Part shown: positions 27,552 through 37,080 of the stretch, piece after piece
Position numbering within the stretch: the stretch's first letter is position 1
Layout of the letters: every line of letters begins with the position of its first letter
Origin: Halalkalicoccus sp. CGA53
Lineage (GTDB): Archaea > Halobacteriota > Halobacteria > Halobacteriales > Halalkalicoccaceae
NCBI RefSeq assembly: GCF_036429475.1
Contig: NZ_CP144125.1
Span: forward strand, 3,675,521-3,739,520
Direction: 5' to 3'
Length of the DNA: 64,000 bases
Notes under the pieces: model-generated
What the model was told of the DNA's origin: nothing
Databases searched by the model: none
The model's input: only the letters and a program-made list of their open reading frames with translations
Position numbers and translations under genes: made by a program

Positions 27552-27884
27552 ATGCCGAGGCCAGAGGTGTTAGAACGGATCAAAACCGCCGAGAGCGAGG
27601 CCGACGAGGCGGTGGCCGAGGCCGAACGCGAGCGCGAGGAGCGGCTCGCGGAGGCCCGAGAGCGAGCGGAGGAGATCCGCGAGCAGGCCGAACAGCGCGC
27701 CAACGAACGGGCCGACGAGCGACTCGACGAGGCCCGCGAGGAGATCGACGCCGAACGGGAGGCGATCCTCGCCGAGGGCGAGCGCGAGCGAGAGGCCCTC
27801 GAGGCCCGGGCGGAGGGGAACGTCGAGGAGGTCGTCGCGTTCGTCGTCGCCCGGTTCGAGGAGGAGGTACATGCTCAGACCTGA
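27552..27884 (+). CDS. atpH: A-type ATP synthase subunit H (peripheral stalk)
   Basis: 110 residues, almost entirely one charged coiled coil (about 10-95, EREREERLAEARERAEEI and similar). It pairs with subunit E to form the outer stalk that holds the catalytic head against the rotor. First gene of the operon. Its end overlaps atpI by 14 bases, so the two are coupled. Confidence 0.88.
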   Translation: MPRPEVLERIKTAESEADEAVAEAEREREERLAEARERAEEIREQAEQRANERADERLDEAREEIDAEREAILAEGEREREALEARAEGNVEEVVAFVVARFEEEVHAQT

Positions 27885-30060
27885 GCAGATGAGCAAGGTC
27901 TCGGTCGTCGGCTCCACCGCCGTGATGGAGCGGGTGATCGAGACCGTCCACGACCTCCGACTCGTCCACCTCGCGGACTACGACGACTCCTGGGAGGACT
28001 TCTCCCCGGGCACGCCGATCGAGGGCTCGGAGTCGCTCTCGGAGCAACTCGTCACGGTCCGCTCGATCGAGAGCATCCTCGACGTCGAGGAGGAGGACGC
28101 CGGGCCCAGCCGCGTGATCGACGAGGGCGACCTCGACGACGAGATCGAGCGAACCCGCACGCGCGTGAACGAACTCGACGACCGCCGGGCCGATCTCAGA
28201 GAGGAGCTCCGTCGGGTCGAGGACCGAATCTCCTCGGTCCGTCCGTTCGCCCGCCTCGGGATCGACCTCGACCTGCTGTCGGGCTACGACTCGATCGACA
28301 CCGGCGTCTACCGCGCACGACCGGCCGAGGTCGAGGCGGCGCTCGCCGAGAGCGAGGAAGTAGAGGAGTTCGAGACGTTCTCCGAGGGCGACGTCGTCGC
28401 GGTCTTCGCCACCCCCGGCCGGGAGGGTGTGATCGCCGACGCGCTGGTCGGCGTCGAGGTCTCGGCGCTCTCGGTACCGGAGGCGGAGACGAGCCCTGGC
28501 GCGTACGTCGAGGAGCTCGAACACCGCCGCCACCAGCTCGACTCGAAGCTCACGGGCGTCGAGAACGAACTGGAGGAGGTGAAACTCGACGTCGCGGGCT
28601 TCCTCCTCGCGGTCGAGGAGCAGCTGACGATCGACGTCCAGAAGAAGGAGGTACCACTGTCGTTCGCGACGACCGAGCGGTCGTTCGTCGCCGAGGGCTG
28701 GGTGCCGACCGAGCGCTACCCCGAGCTGGAAGTGGCGCTCACCGACGCGGTGGGCGACCGCGTGGTGGTCGAGGAGCTCGAACGGATGGACTACGACGGC
28801 CACGCAGAGAGCGTCGCGGCGCCCGAGGGGGGAACGATCGGCGAGCCGACGGGGACGCCGGCCGCGACCGACGGCGGGAAGCGGAAGAGAGAGGCGCGAC
28901 CGGACGGCGGCGAGGAGACGACGATGCACGACGAGAAGCCGCCGGTCGTCCTCGACAACCCCGGCACCGCGAAACCGTTCGAACTGCTGGTGAACCTGGT
29001 CGGCAAGCCGAAGTACACCGAGCTCGACCCGACGCTGCTGGTCTTTCTGACCTACCCGCTCGCGTTCGGCTTCATGATCGGCGACATCGGCTACGGCCTG
29101 CTCTACGTCGCGATGGGAGCGTTCCTCCTTCGCTACGACTCCGAGGCCATGCAGGCGCTCGGCTGGATCGCGGTCTGGGCCGGCGCGTTCACGACGCTGT
29201 TCGGCTACCTCTACGACGACGTCTTCGGCGTCCACATGGCCGACGTGGGCCTCGGGTTCCTGCCGCTCGCGGGCGTGCTGACGAAGGGGCTCCAGACGAC
29301 CGAGTGGGCGCTGCTCTGGATCGTTGTGAGCATGCTCTTCGGGATCGTCCACCTCAACATCGGCCTGATCATGGGCTTCATCAACGAGATGGGCCACGGC
29401 GCGAAGGCCGCGGTCCTCGAACGGGGGTCGTGGATCCTGCTGATGAACGGGCTGTTCGCCTGGATCTTCAGCCTGCACCTCGTCGGGGAGAAGCCGGAGT
29501 TCCTCGTCGGGACCGAGAGCGTGCTCTACGAGTTCCTCGGCTTCGCCGGCCTCCCGGAGGTCGTCGGCCTCGTCGGGCTCGCCGCGGCCGCGGTCGGCTT
29601 CGTGATGGTCGGGGTCGGCGAGGGTGCCGCAGGGCTCGCCGAGACCCCTGCCTGGGCGTTCGGGCACGTGCTCTCGTACCTGCGAATGGTCGCGGTCCTG
29701 CTCGCGAAGGGGGGGATGGCGTTCGCGGTGAACGTCCTCGTCTTCGGGAGCTACCCCGACAACGGCTACGTCTACTTCGGCCTGCCCGGCACGGGCGTCG
29801 CCGACCCGGCGAACGCCGACTTCCCCGGACTGGTCTGGATCGGCGTCGAGTCGGGGTCGATCCTCGTGCTCGCGGTCGCCGTCGTCGCCGCGATCGCCGT
29901 GTTCGTCCTCGGACACATCCTGGTCTTGCTGCTCGGCATCACGGCGGCCGGGATCCAGATGATCCGCCTGGAGTACGTCGAGTTCTTCCAGAAGTTCTAC
30001 GAGGGCGGCGGCGAGGAGTACGAACCGTTCGGCTACGAGCGGACACACACCACCGAGTGA
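27871..30060 (+). CDS. atpI: A-type ATP synthase subunit I (a-subunit equivalent)
   Basis: 729 residues. A long cytoplasmic N-terminal part with coiled coils (about 1-360) is followed by seven to eight membrane helices (about 385-705). This subunit forms the proton half-channels against the K ring. Family blocks are visible: LTYPLAFGFMIGDIGYGLLY, FGYLYDDVFG, LNIGLIMGFINEMGHG and HVLSYLRMVAVLLAKGGMA (with the essential Arg in LSYLRM). An acidic/basic linker (GGKRKREARPDGGEETTMHD, about 333-355) is variable in haloarchaea. Confidence 0.95.
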   Translation: MLRPEQMSKVSVVGSTAVMERVIETVHDLRLVHLADYDDSWEDFSPGTPIEGSESLSEQLVTVRSIESILDVEEEDAGPSRVIDEGDLDDEIERTRTRVNELDDRRADLREELRRVEDRISSVRPFARLGIDLDLLSGYDSIDTGVYRARPAEVEAALAESEEVEEFETFSEGDVVAVFATPGREGVIADALVGVEVSALSVPEAETSPGAYVEELEHRRHQLDSKLTGVENELEEVKLDVAGFLLAVEEQLTIDVQKKEVPLSFATTERSFVAEGWVPTERYPELEVALTDAVGDRVVVEELERMDYDGHAESVAAPEGGTIGEPTGTPAATDGGKRKREARPDGGEETTMHDEKPPVVLDNPGTAKPFELLVNLVGKPKYTELDPTLLVFLTYPLAFGFMIGDIGYGLLYVAMGAFLLRYDSEAMQALGWIAVWAGAFTTLFGYLYDDVFGVHMADVGLGFLPLAGVLTKGLQTTEWALLWIVVSMLFGIVHLNIGLIMGFINEMGHGAKAAVLERGSWILLMNGLFAWIFSLHLVGEKPEFLVGTESVLYEFLGFAGLPEVVGLVGLAAAAVGFVMVGVGEGAAGLAETPAWAFGHVLSYLRMVAVLLAKGGMAFAVNVLVFGSYPDNGYVYFGLPGTGVADPANADFPGLVWIGVESGSILVLAVAVVAAIAVFVLGHILVLLLGITAAGIQMIRLEYVEFFQKFYEGGGEEYEPFGYERTHTTE

Positions 30061-30247
30061 GCCCGCGTCCGGGCCGCTCGCGTATATAAACGAACGGCGC
30101 GGTTTTCCGGGTTGTCACTCGCTATCATAAGGCTGTATTCGGGCGTTTCGGCCGCCCTACGCCGGCTTCTTTCAGAAGTTTTATGGGGGCCGCGGAGCCA
30201 GATCCGGACGTTCGGTTACCGGAACCACAGAGAGAACTGCGCAACCC

Positions 30248-30538
30248 ATGACAACAGAACTACTGATGGTCGCGGCGGAGATGGCGACGGTACTGCAAAA
30301 CGAAGCGATCGACGCGGAGACCGCGGAGGCGCTCTCGACCGGCTACGGCGCGGCGGCGGCGGCGATCGCCGTCGGTCTCGCGGCGCTGGGTGCGGGCTAC
30401 GCGGAGCGAGGGATCGGCGCCGCGGCGGTCGGCGCGATCGCCGAGGACCGGGACATGTTCGTCCCCGGGATCGTCCTGACGGTGCTCCCGGAGACGCTCG
30501 TCATCTTCGCGATCGTCGTGATCTTCCTGGTCACGTAG
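30248..30538 (+). CDS. atpK: A-type ATP synthase subunit K (proteolipid, c ring)
   Basis: 96 residues, two membrane helices joined by a short polar loop. Helix 1 is rich in alanine and glycine (YGAAAAAIAVGLAALGAGYA); helix 2 carries the ion-binding carboxylate in FVPGIVLTVLPETLVIFAIVV (Glu in LPETLVIF). The 187-base gap before it holds two TATA-like boxes (gtatataaa near 30083-30091 and gttttatg near 30177-30184), so it may also have its own promoter, giving extra copies of the ring subunit. The residues before helix 1 probably include a cleaved or accessory segment. Confidence 0.93.
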   Translation: MTTELLMVAAEMATVLQNEAIDAETAEALSTGYGAAAAAIAVGLAALGAGYAERGIGAAAVGAIAEDRDMFVPGIVLTVLPETLVIFAIVVIFLVT

Positions 30539-30555
30539 ACCGTTTCTCTCCACCA

Positions 30556-31143
30556 ATGAGCCTGGACACGGTCGTTGAAGACATTCAAGAGGAAGCTCGC
30601 GCGCGTGCGGAGGAGATCCGCTCGGAGGCCGAGGCCGAAGCCGCGGAGATAATCGCCGAGGCCGAAGCCGACGCCGAGGAGATCGAGGAGCGTCGGGCGC
30701 GCGAGGTCGAACGCGAGATCGAACAGCAGCGCGAACAGCGACTCTCGAGCGCGAAGCTCGAGGCGAAACAGGAGCGACTCGCCGCACGACGCGACGTGCT
30801 CGCGGACGTCTACGGCGAGGTCGAAGACGAGATCGCGGGCCTCTCGGGCGAGCGCCGGGAGCTGCTGACCCGGGAGCTACTCGACTCCGCACTCGAGGAG
30901 TACGACGTCGACGACACGGTCCGCGTCTACGGCCGGACGGACGACGAGACGCTGATCGAGTCGCTGGTCGACGAGACCGCTCACGACGCGACGTACGCGG
31001 GCGAGCGCGAGTGTCTCGGAGGCGTGGTCGTCGAGAGCGACGGCTCGCGTGTCCGGGTGAACAACACGTTCGACTCGGTGCTCGACGACGTGTGGGAAGA
31101 CGTCTTACGTGAGGCGAGCGAAACCCTCTTCGAGGAACGATGA
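30556..31143 (+). CDS. atpE: A-type ATP synthase subunit E
   Basis: 195 residues. The N-terminal half is a charged coiled coil (about 5-85); the C-terminal half is the globular domain that caps the A3B3 head (GGVVVESDGSRVRVNNTFDSVLDD is typical). It forms the peripheral stalk with subunit H. ATG 30556 lies 17 bases after the atpK stop, and its end overlaps atpC by four bases (ATGA). Confidence 0.93.
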   Translation: MSLDTVVEDIQEEARARAEEIRSEAEAEAAEIIAEAEADAEEIEERRAREVEREIEQQREQRLSSAKLEAKQERLAARRDVLADVYGEVEDEIAGLSGERRELLTRELLDSALEEYDVDDTVRVYGRTDDETLIESLVDETAHDATYAGERECLGGVVVESDGSRVRVNNTFDSVLDDVWEDVLREASETLFEER

Positions 31144-32222
31144 GCCCGAGCCCGACGGTCGGCGGTGCCCTCGGCGGCTCGAACCCCGAGTACGTCAACG
31201 CGCGGGTGCGGGCACGGCGGGCGTCGCTGTTCGACGAGGAGGAGTACCGAAAACTCGTCCGGATGGGTCCGAGCGCGATCGCCCGGTATATGGAGGAGAC
31301 CGAGTACGAACGCGAGATCAACGAACTCGGCACCCGCTACTCGGGCGTCGACCTGATCGAGTACGCGCTGCACAAGAACATGGCGCGGCACTTCCACGAG
31401 ATCCTCGACTGGTCGGAGGGCCGGCTCTACGAGCTGCTCGCGGCGTACCTCAGAAAGTACGACGAGTGGAACGTGAAGACGATCATCCGGGGGATCTACT
31501 CGGAGATACCCGCCGAGGAGATCGAGACGGACCTGATCCGCGCCGGCGAGTTCGACGACGCGTTCCTGGAGCGACTCGCGAGCGCGGAGACGATCGAGGA
31601 CGTCGTCGAGCTGCTCGACGGCACCATCTTCGGGCCCGCGACCGAGGAGGCCTACGAGGAGTACGAGCGGAGCGGCGCGCTCGTGCCGCTCGAGAACGCG
31701 ATCGACCGCACGTTCTACGAGTCGCTGCTCGCCGACGTCCCCTCGCCGCGACCCGAGCCCGACACCCCGGTCGGCCAGTACGTCGAGGTGCTCGAGGCCG
31801 AGATCGACTTCCGGAACGTGATCAACGCGCTCAGACTCGCACGGAGCGGGGCGAGCGTCGACCCCTCGGAGTACTTCATCGAGGGCGGCACCCTGTTCAC
31901 CGCAACGGAGCTCTCACAGCTCGTGACGGACCAGGACGCGCTCGTCGAGCGGATCTCGGCGAGTACGTACGGCAGACGGCTCGAAGGCCCGCTCTCCGAC
32001 CTGGCGGAGGCCGACAGCCTGATCGGGTTCGAACACGCCCTCGACGCGGCGCTGTTGCAGTACTCCGATCGGCTGTCGTACCTCTACCCGACGTCGGTCG
32101 CCTCGGTGCTCTCGTACATCCTCGCGAAGGAGCGAGAGGTCGAGAACGTCCGGGCGATCGCCCGGGCGAAGGAGGTCGACATGCCCGAAGAGGAGATCGA
32201 ACGGGAGCTGGTGATCACATGA
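31140..32222 (+). CDS. atpC: A-type ATP synthase subunit C
   Basis: 360 residues, all-helical, made of the three-fold repeated V-type d/AC39 unit (NPEYVNARVRARRASLF at the start, then LRKYDEWNVKTIIRGIYS, EIDFRNVINALRLAR). It links the central stalk to the K ring. It begins by ATGA overlap with atpE and ends by ATGA overlap with a 35-codon coupled frame. Confidence 0.93.
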   Translation: MSPSPTVGGALGGSNPEYVNARVRARRASLFDEEEYRKLVRMGPSAIARYMEETEYEREINELGTRYSGVDLIEYALHKNMARHFHEILDWSEGRLYELLAAYLRKYDEWNVKTIIRGIYSEIPAEEIETDLIRAGEFDDAFLERLASAETIEDVVELLDGTIFGPATEEAYEEYERSGALVPLENAIDRTFYESLLADVPSPRPEPDTPVGQYVEVLEAEIDFRNVINALRLARSGASVDPSEYFIEGGTLFTATELSQLVTDQDALVERISASTYGRRLEGPLSDLAEADSLIGFEHALDAALLQYSDRLSYLYPTSVASVLSYILAKEREVENVRAIARAKEVDMPEEEIERELVIT

Positions 32223-32326
32223 GCGTGCGAGCGAACGTGGGTACGCCGGAACTGCGTTCCGGAGGTAATCACGTGAGCGAGCGAACGGGAGTACGCCAGA
32301 ACTCCGTTCTGGAGGTGGGCGGATGA
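32219..32326 (+). CDS. Possible 35-codon coupled leader frame between atpC and atpF
   Basis: The ATG overlaps the atpC stop (ATGA, 32219-32222) and the TGA overlaps the atpF start (ATGA, 32323-32326), so the frame exactly bridges the gap with double translational coupling. It consists of two versions of one 50-base unit; an internal GTG at 32273 with its own Shine-Dalgarno could also start a 17-codon product. The predicted peptide ([17 protein letters not shown], then [16 protein letters not shown]) is not acidic and looks unlike a conserved protein. The frame may serve ribosome relay rather than make a product. Confidence 0.4.
   Translation: MSVRANVGTPELRSGGNHVSERTGVRQNSVLEVGG
32229..32322 (+). 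repeat. Two 50-base direct repeats, each with a hairpin and Shine-Dalgarno
   Basis: Copies start at 32229 and 32279. Each contains gagcgaacg, gtacgcc, a 7-bp hairpin, GGAGGT and then a start codon (GTG 32273 and ATG 32323). Hairpin 1 is CCGGAAC-tgc-GTTCCGG (32246-32262) and hairpin 2 is CCAGAAC-tcc-GTTCTGG (32296-32312). The G-C pair in the first is an A-T pair in the second, a compensatory change. The last two bases of each stem are the first two of the GGAGG Shine-Dalgarno, 7 bases before the start codon. Confidence 0.85.
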
Positions 32327-32652
32327 GCGCCGGCGGACGGGAGATCGCGGTGGTCGGCAACCCCGAATTCACGACGGGCTTCCGGCTCGCCGGGGTGAAC
32401 AACTTCGAGAACGTCCCCGACGGCGAGAAGGACGACTCGCTCGACGCGGCGGTCGAACGGGTGCTCGAGAACGAGCGCGTCGGGATCGCGATCATGCACG
32501 AGGAGGACCTGTCGCACCTCTCGCGCGGGGTGCGACAGAGCGTGGAGACGAGCGTCGAACCGACGTTCGTCACGCTCGGCGGCGGCGCGGGCAGCGGCGG
32601 GCTGCGCGAGCAGATCAAACGCGCGATCGGAATCGACCTGATGGACGAGTAA
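32323..32652 (+). CDS. atpF: A-type ATP synthase subunit F
   Basis: 109 residues. Rossmann-like fold starting [19 protein letters not shown], then [10 protein letters not shown] and ends near KRAIGIDL, all typical of subunit F of the central stalk. It is preceded by a strong GGAGGT seven bases before the ATG in the second repeat copy. atpA follows after two bases. Confidence 0.93.
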   Translation: MSAGGREIAVVGNPEFTTGFRLAGVNNFENVPDGEKDDSLDAAVERVLENERVGIAIMHEEDLSHLSRGVRQSVETSVEPTFVTLGGGAGSGGLREQIKRAIGIDLMDE

Positions 32653-32654
32653 CT

Positions 32655-34421
32655 ATGAGCCAGACAACACAGCCAGAGTTCGACGTCGAAGAGAGGGGCG
32701 TCATCGAGAGCGTCAGCGGGCCGGTCGTCACCGCCCGCGACGTGAACGCCCGGATGAACGACGTCGTCTACGTCGGTGAGGAGGGCCTGATGGGCGAGGT
32801 CATCGAGATCGAGGGGAACCTCTCCACGATCCAGGTGTACGAGGAGACCTCGGGCGTCGGCCCCGGTGAGCCCGTCGAGAACACGGGCGAGCCACTGAGC
32901 GTGGACCTCGGGCCGGGCATGCTGTACTCCATCTACGATGGGACCCAGCGCCCGCTCGACGTCCTCGAGACGAAGATGGGAACGCCGTTTCTCGACCGCG
33001 GGGTCGACGCACCCGGGATCGACCTGGAGAAGACCTGGGAGTTCTCTCCCACCGTCGAGGTCGGCGACGAGGTCTCCCCCGGCGACGTGATCGGCGAGGT
33101 GCCCGAGACCGAGAGCATCACCCATCGCGTGATGGTGCCCCCGGACTACGAGGGCGGCGCGATCGCGTCGATCGAGTCGGGCAACTTCACCGTCATGGAG
33201 ACGGTCGCGGAACTCGACTCCGACGAGGAGATCACGATGCACCAGGAGTGGCCGGTGCGCGAACCCCGACCCGCGAGGGAGAAAGAGAGCCCACAGATCC
33301 CGCTCGTCAGCGGGCAGCGGATCCTCGACGGGCTGTTCCCGATCGCCAAAGGTGGAACGGCCGCGATACCGGGGCCGTTCGGCTCCGGGAAGACAGTCAC
33401 CCAGCACCAGCTCGCGAAGTGGGCCGACGCTGACATCGTCGTCTACGTCGGCTGCGGCGAGCGGGGCAACGAGATGACCGAGGTGATCGAGGACTTCCCC
33501 GAGCTGGAGGACCCGAAGACGGGCAAGCCGCTGATGGCCCGGACCTGCCTCATCGCGAACACCTCGAACATGCCCGTCGCGGCCCGCGAATCCTGTATCT
33601 ACACGGGGATCACGATCGCGGAGTACTTCCGGGACATGGGCTACGACGTCGCGCTGATGGCCGACTCCACCTCGCGGTGGGCGGAGGCGATGCGCGAGAT
33701 CAGCTCGCGACTCGAGGAGATGCCCGGCGAGGAGGGCTATCCCGCCTACCTCTCCGCGCGGCTCGCACAGTTCTACGAGCGGGCGGGGAAGTTCCAGCTG
33801 ATCAACGGCGAGGAGGGCTCTATCTCGGTGATCGGCGCCGTCTCGCCGCCCGGCGGTGACTTCTCGGAGCCGGTGACCCAGAACACGCTTCGGATCGTGA
33901 AGACGTTCTGGGCGCTCGACGCCGATCTCTCGGAGCGGAGACACTTCCCGTCGATCAACTGGAACGAGTCGTACTCGCTCTATCGCCAGCAGCTCGACCC
34001 CTGGTACCGGGAGAACGTCGCGGAGGATTACCCGGAGGTCCGCCAGTGGGCGGTCGACACGCTCGACGAGGAGGCCGAACTCCAGGAGATCGTTCAGCTG
34101 GTCGGGAAGGACGCCCTCCCCGAGGACCAGCAGCTCACCCTCGAGGTCGCCCGCTACCTGCGCGAGGCGTGGCTCCAGCAGAACGCGTTCCACGACGTAG
34201 ACACGTTCTGCGAGCCCGAGAAGACCTACCGGATGCTCGAGGCGATCAGGACGTTCAACGACGAGGCGTTCGCCGCGCTGGAGGCGGGGGTCCCGCCGAC
34301 GGAGATCCAGGAGATCGACGCCGCCCCGCGGCTCAACCGCATGGGGACCGCAGAGGAGTGGCACGAGTTCATCGACGAGCTCGAATCGGATCTGAAAGAG
34401 CAGCTCAGGGGGCTCTACTGA
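32655..34421 (+). CDS. atpA: A-type ATP synthase catalytic subunit A
   Basis: 588 residues. Catalytic P-loop GPFGSGKTV at about 239-247, then [42 protein letters not shown], and the A-type-specific non-homologous region (about 110-200). It hydrolyses or makes ATP in the A3B3 head. No intein is present. The stop overlaps the atpB ATG by one base (TGATG). Confidence 0.97.
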   Translation: MSQTTQPEFDVEERGVIESVSGPVVTARDVNARMNDVVYVGEEGLMGEVIEIEGNLSTIQVYEETSGVGPGEPVENTGEPLSVDLGPGMLYSIYDGTQRPLDVLETKMGTPFLDRGVDAPGIDLEKTWEFSPTVEVGDEVSPGDVIGEVPETESITHRVMVPPDYEGGAIASIESGNFTVMETVAELDSDEEITMHQEWPVREPRPAREKESPQIPLVSGQRILDGLFPIAKGGTAAIPGPFGSGKTVTQHQLAKWADADIVVYVGCGERGNEMTEVIEDFPELEDPKTGKPLMARTCLIANTSNMPVAARESCIYTGITIAEYFRDMGYDVALMADSTSRWAEAMREISSRLEEMPGEEGYPAYLSARLAQFYERAGKFQLINGEEGSISVIGAVSPPGGDFSEPVTQNTLRIVKTFWALDADLSERRHFPSINWNESYSLYRQQLDPWYRENVAEDYPEVRQWAVDTLDEEAELQEIVQLVGKDALPEDQQLTLEVARYLREAWLQQNAFHDVDTFCEPEKTYRMLEAIRTFNDEAFAALEAGVPPTEIQEIDAAPRLNRMGTAEEWHEFIDELESDLKEQLRGLY

Positions 34422-35836
34422 TGAAGGAGTACCAGACGATAACGGAGATCAGCGGACCGCTGGTGTTCGTCGAGACGGACGAGCCGATCGGCTACGACGA
34501 GATCGTCGAGATCGAGACGCCGAACGGCGACGTGAAGCGGGGACAGGTGCTCGAGTCCCAGACCGACCTCGTCGCGATCCAGGTGTTCGAGGGGACCTCC
34601 GGGATCGACACGAACGCCTCGGTCCGCTTCCTCGGCGAGACGATGAAGATGCCCGTCACCGAGGAGCTGCTGGGGCGGGTGATGGACGGGTCGGGCAACC
34701 CGATCGACGGCGGGCCCGACATCGTCCCCGACTCGCGCGAGGACATCGTCGGCGCGGCGATCAACCCCTACTCCCGGGAGTACCCCGAGGAGTTCATCCA
34801 GACCGGCGTCTCTGCCATCGACGGGATGAACACGCTGGTTCGCGGTCAGAAGCTCCCGATCTTCTCGGGATCGGGTCTGCCGCACAACGAACTGGCGCTA
34901 CAGATCGCACGGCAGGCGACCGTCCCAGAGGAGGACGAAGGCGGCGAGGGCTCGGAGTTCGCGGTGGTGTTCGCCGCGATGGGCATCACCGCCGAGGAGG
35001 CCAACGAGTTCATCGACGACTTCGAGCGCACCGGCGCCCTGGAGCGGTCGGTCGTCTTCATGAACCTCGCGGACGACCCCGCGGTCGAGCGGACGGTCAC
35101 CCCGCGGCTCGCGCTCACGACCGCCGAGTACCTCGCGTTCGAGGAGGACTACCACGTGCTGGTGATCCTCACCGACATCACGAACTACTGCGAGGCGCTG
35201 CGAGAGATCGGTGCCGCCCGTGAGGAGGTGCCGGGACGGCGTGGCTATCCGGGCTACATGTACACCGACCTGGCGACGCTCTACGAGCGTGCGGGCCGGA
35301 TCGAGGGTCGCGATGGGTCGGTCACCCAGATCCCGATCCTCTCGATGCCGGGCGACGACGACACGCACCCGATCCCCGACCTGACGGGGTACATCACCGA
35401 GGGCCAGATCTACATCGACCGCGCGCTCAACAGCCAGGGGATCGAGCCGCCGATCAACGTCTCGCCGAGCCTCTCGCGGCTGATGGACGACGGGATCGGC
35501 GAGGGGCTCACCCGTGCGGACCACAGCGACGTCGCGAACCAGATGTTCGCCGCCTACGCGGAGGGGAAGGACCTCCGTGACCTCGTGAACATCGTCGGTC
35601 GCGAGGCGCTCAGCGAGCGGGACAACCTCTTTCTCGACTTCGCCGACCGCTTCGAGACCGAGTTCGTCCAGCAGGGCTACGAGACCAACCGCTCGATCGA
35701 GGAGACGCTCGACATCGGCTGGACGCTGCTCTCGATGCTGCCGAAGGAGGAGCTCAACCGGATCGACGAGGAGTTCATCGCAGAGCACTACGTCGAAGAC
35801 GGGCAGGCAGAGGCCGAAGAGGTCGCCGCGGACTGA
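34421..35836 (+). CDS. atpB: A-type ATP synthase subunit B
   Basis: 471 residues. Nucleotide-binding but non-catalytic partner of subunit A: the P-loop is degenerate ([15 protein letters not shown]). [50 protein letters not shown] and [14 protein letters not shown] are family blocks. The C-terminus is acidic. The next subunit gene (D) is 556 bases away, so the operon probably breaks here. Confidence 0.97.
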   Translation: MKEYQTITEISGPLVFVETDEPIGYDEIVEIETPNGDVKRGQVLESQTDLVAIQVFEGTSGIDTNASVRFLGETMKMPVTEELLGRVMDGSGNPIDGGPDIVPDSREDIVGAAINPYSREYPEEFIQTGVSAIDGMNTLVRGQKLPIFSGSGLPHNELALQIARQATVPEEDEGGEGSEFAVVFAAMGITAEEANEFIDDFERTGALERSVVFMNLADDPAVERTVTPRLALTTAEYLAFEEDYHVLVILTDITNYCEALREIGAAREEVPGRRGYPGYMYTDLATLYERAGRIEGRDGSVTQIPILSMPGDDDTHPIPDLTGYITEGQIYIDRALNSQGIEPPINVSPSLSRLMDDGIGEGLTRADHSDVANQMFAAYAEGKDLRDLVNIVGREALSERDNLFLDFADRFETEFVQQGYETNRSIEETLDIGWTLLSMLPKEELNRIDEEFIAEHYVEDGQAEAEEVAAD

Positions 35837-36087
35837 TCGTCACGGCTTTTTCCGCGCACCCGATCGAGCGACCGCGTCGGCGAACGAGTTCCCGCGAACC
35901 GACGTTCCGACGGCAGATATATACGGTCCGTGAACTGTCCGTCGAACCGGGTCCGATCGGAGGCGATGTCGATCCAGCCCCCTGAAACGGCTGCCGAGTG
36001 TGGGTACGACGGGTGTAGCCGGTCGAGACGACCGTCGGAACACGACGGTAACGAACGATCGTTCCGAATATACCAGCCAGTCGAAAG

Positions 36088-36096
36088 CTTTTATCC
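36088..36096 (+). promoter_or_regulatory. TATA-like box before the 58-codon gene
   Basis: cttttatcc lies 25-33 bases before the ATG at 36121, the position expected for a leaderless haloarchaeal transcript. A second AT-rich element, gatatatac, sits upstream at 35916-35924. The 284 bases between atpB and this gene hold no other frame I can support. Confidence 0.5.
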
Positions 36097-36120
36097 GGTG
36101 CGCGCGCTTATATACGATCG

Positions 36121-36297
36121 ATGAACGACACCGACGCCACCGAACGGACCGACCGAGACGAGCGAGAGCTCCCGAACTACCTCCCCGCGACCCCCTTCTC
36201 GTCCGGAGAGCCGGGTCGCGTCGAGCGGTTCCTGCGGAAGTACCTCCGACACCGCGGCCCGCTCCGGGGCGACCGGGTCGAACGACCACCCCGCTGA
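36121..36297 (+). CDS. Small hypothetical protein between atpB and atpD
   Basis: 58 codons. The N-terminal 17 residues are strongly acidic and polar ([15 protein letters not shown]), followed by [32 protein letters not shown] and a basic tail. The third-position GC pattern is haloarchaeal and the promoter fits a leaderless start, which is why I accept it despite its size. There is no membrane segment and no family recognised. It interrupts the usual B-D order of the ATP synthase genes. Confidence 0.5.
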   Translation: MNDTDATERTDRDERELPNYLPATPFSSGEPGRVERFLRKYLRHRGPLRGDRVERPPR

Positions 36298-36392
36298 CCG
36301 CCGCGCCCCCCACGATTCGTTTTCGCGATACGACCCGGAGTTCCGACCGAACTCGAAAAGGGTTAACCCGCTGGGTGAGCAATCCCTCTCTA

Positions 36393-37076
36393 ATGGCCAA
36401 GGACGTCAAGCCTACCCGGAAGAACTTGATGGCGATCAACGATCGCATCGAGCTCTCCGAACGGGGTCACGACACGCTCGAGAAGAAACGTGACGGGCTG
36501 ATCATGGAGTTCATGGACATCCTCGACCAGGCCCAGGACGTCCGCGGCGACTTAGAGGACGACTACCTCCGCGCACAGAAGAAGCTCAACATGGCGCGGG
36601 CGATGGAGGGCGACGTCGCCGTGCGCGGTGCGGCCGCAGCGCTCGAAGAGCACCCGGAGATCACGCTCCAGTCGAAGAACATCATGGGCGTCGTCGTCCC
36701 GCAGATCGAATCCACGAGGGTGAGAAAGAGCCTCGACCAGCGCGGCTACGGCCTGCTGGGCACCTCCGCGCGGATAGACGAGGCCGCCGAGGCCTACGAG
36801 GAGCTGCTCGATACGATCATCCTCGTCGCCGAGGTGGAGACGGCGATGAAGAAGATGCTGGAGGAGATCGAGACGACGAAACGCCGGGTGAACGCCCTCG
36901 AGTTCACCCTGCTCCCACAGCTCTACGAGAACAAGGAGTTCATCGAGCAGAAACTCGAGGAACAGGAACGAGAGGAGATCTTCCGGATGAAGAAGATCAA
37001 AGATAAGAAGGAGGCCGAAGAGCAGGCGGAAGCGCGAGAGAAGCGCGAGGCGCAGGCGATCCCGGCGGACGACTAG
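36393..37076 (+). CDS. atpD: A-type ATP synthase subunit D
   Basis: 227 residues. Central-stalk coiled-coil subunit: [34 protein letters not shown] at the start and [17 protein letters not shown] in the C-terminal helix are the family signatures. It rotates inside the A3B3 head. It is separated from atpB by a 556-base gap with an extra gene, so it is probably made from its own promoter; a palindrome ggttaacc (36361-36368) lies 25-32 bases before the ATG. A zinc-site protein gene follows four bases after the stop. Confidence 0.95.
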   Translation: MAKDVKPTRKNLMAINDRIELSERGHDTLEKKRDGLIMEFMDILDQAQDVRGDLEDDYLRAQKKLNMARAMEGDVAVRGAAAALEEHPEITLQSKNIMGVVVPQIESTRVRKSLDQRGYGLLGTSARIDEAAEAYEELLDTIILVAEVETAMKKMLEEIETTKRRVNALEFTLLPQLYENKEFIEQKLEEQEREEIFRMKKIKDKKEAEEQAEAREKREAQAIPADD

Positions 37077-37080
37077 CTGG

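Noticed and set aside
27580-30048. 822-codon open frame antisense to atpI
   Set aside because: Shadow of high-GC codon bias: the sequence is rich in Arg/His/Asp without folds, lies exactly opposite a conserved gene and has no promoter.
31914-34364. 816-codon open frame antisense to atpC-atpA
   Set aside because: Same artefact; it spans three conserved genes on the other strand and matches no family.
35930-36124. 64-codon frame with GTG start before the 58-codon gene
   Set aside because: Its last third is encoded by the promoter elements of the next gene, it has no acidic bias, and it looks like chance despite the ATGA overlap.
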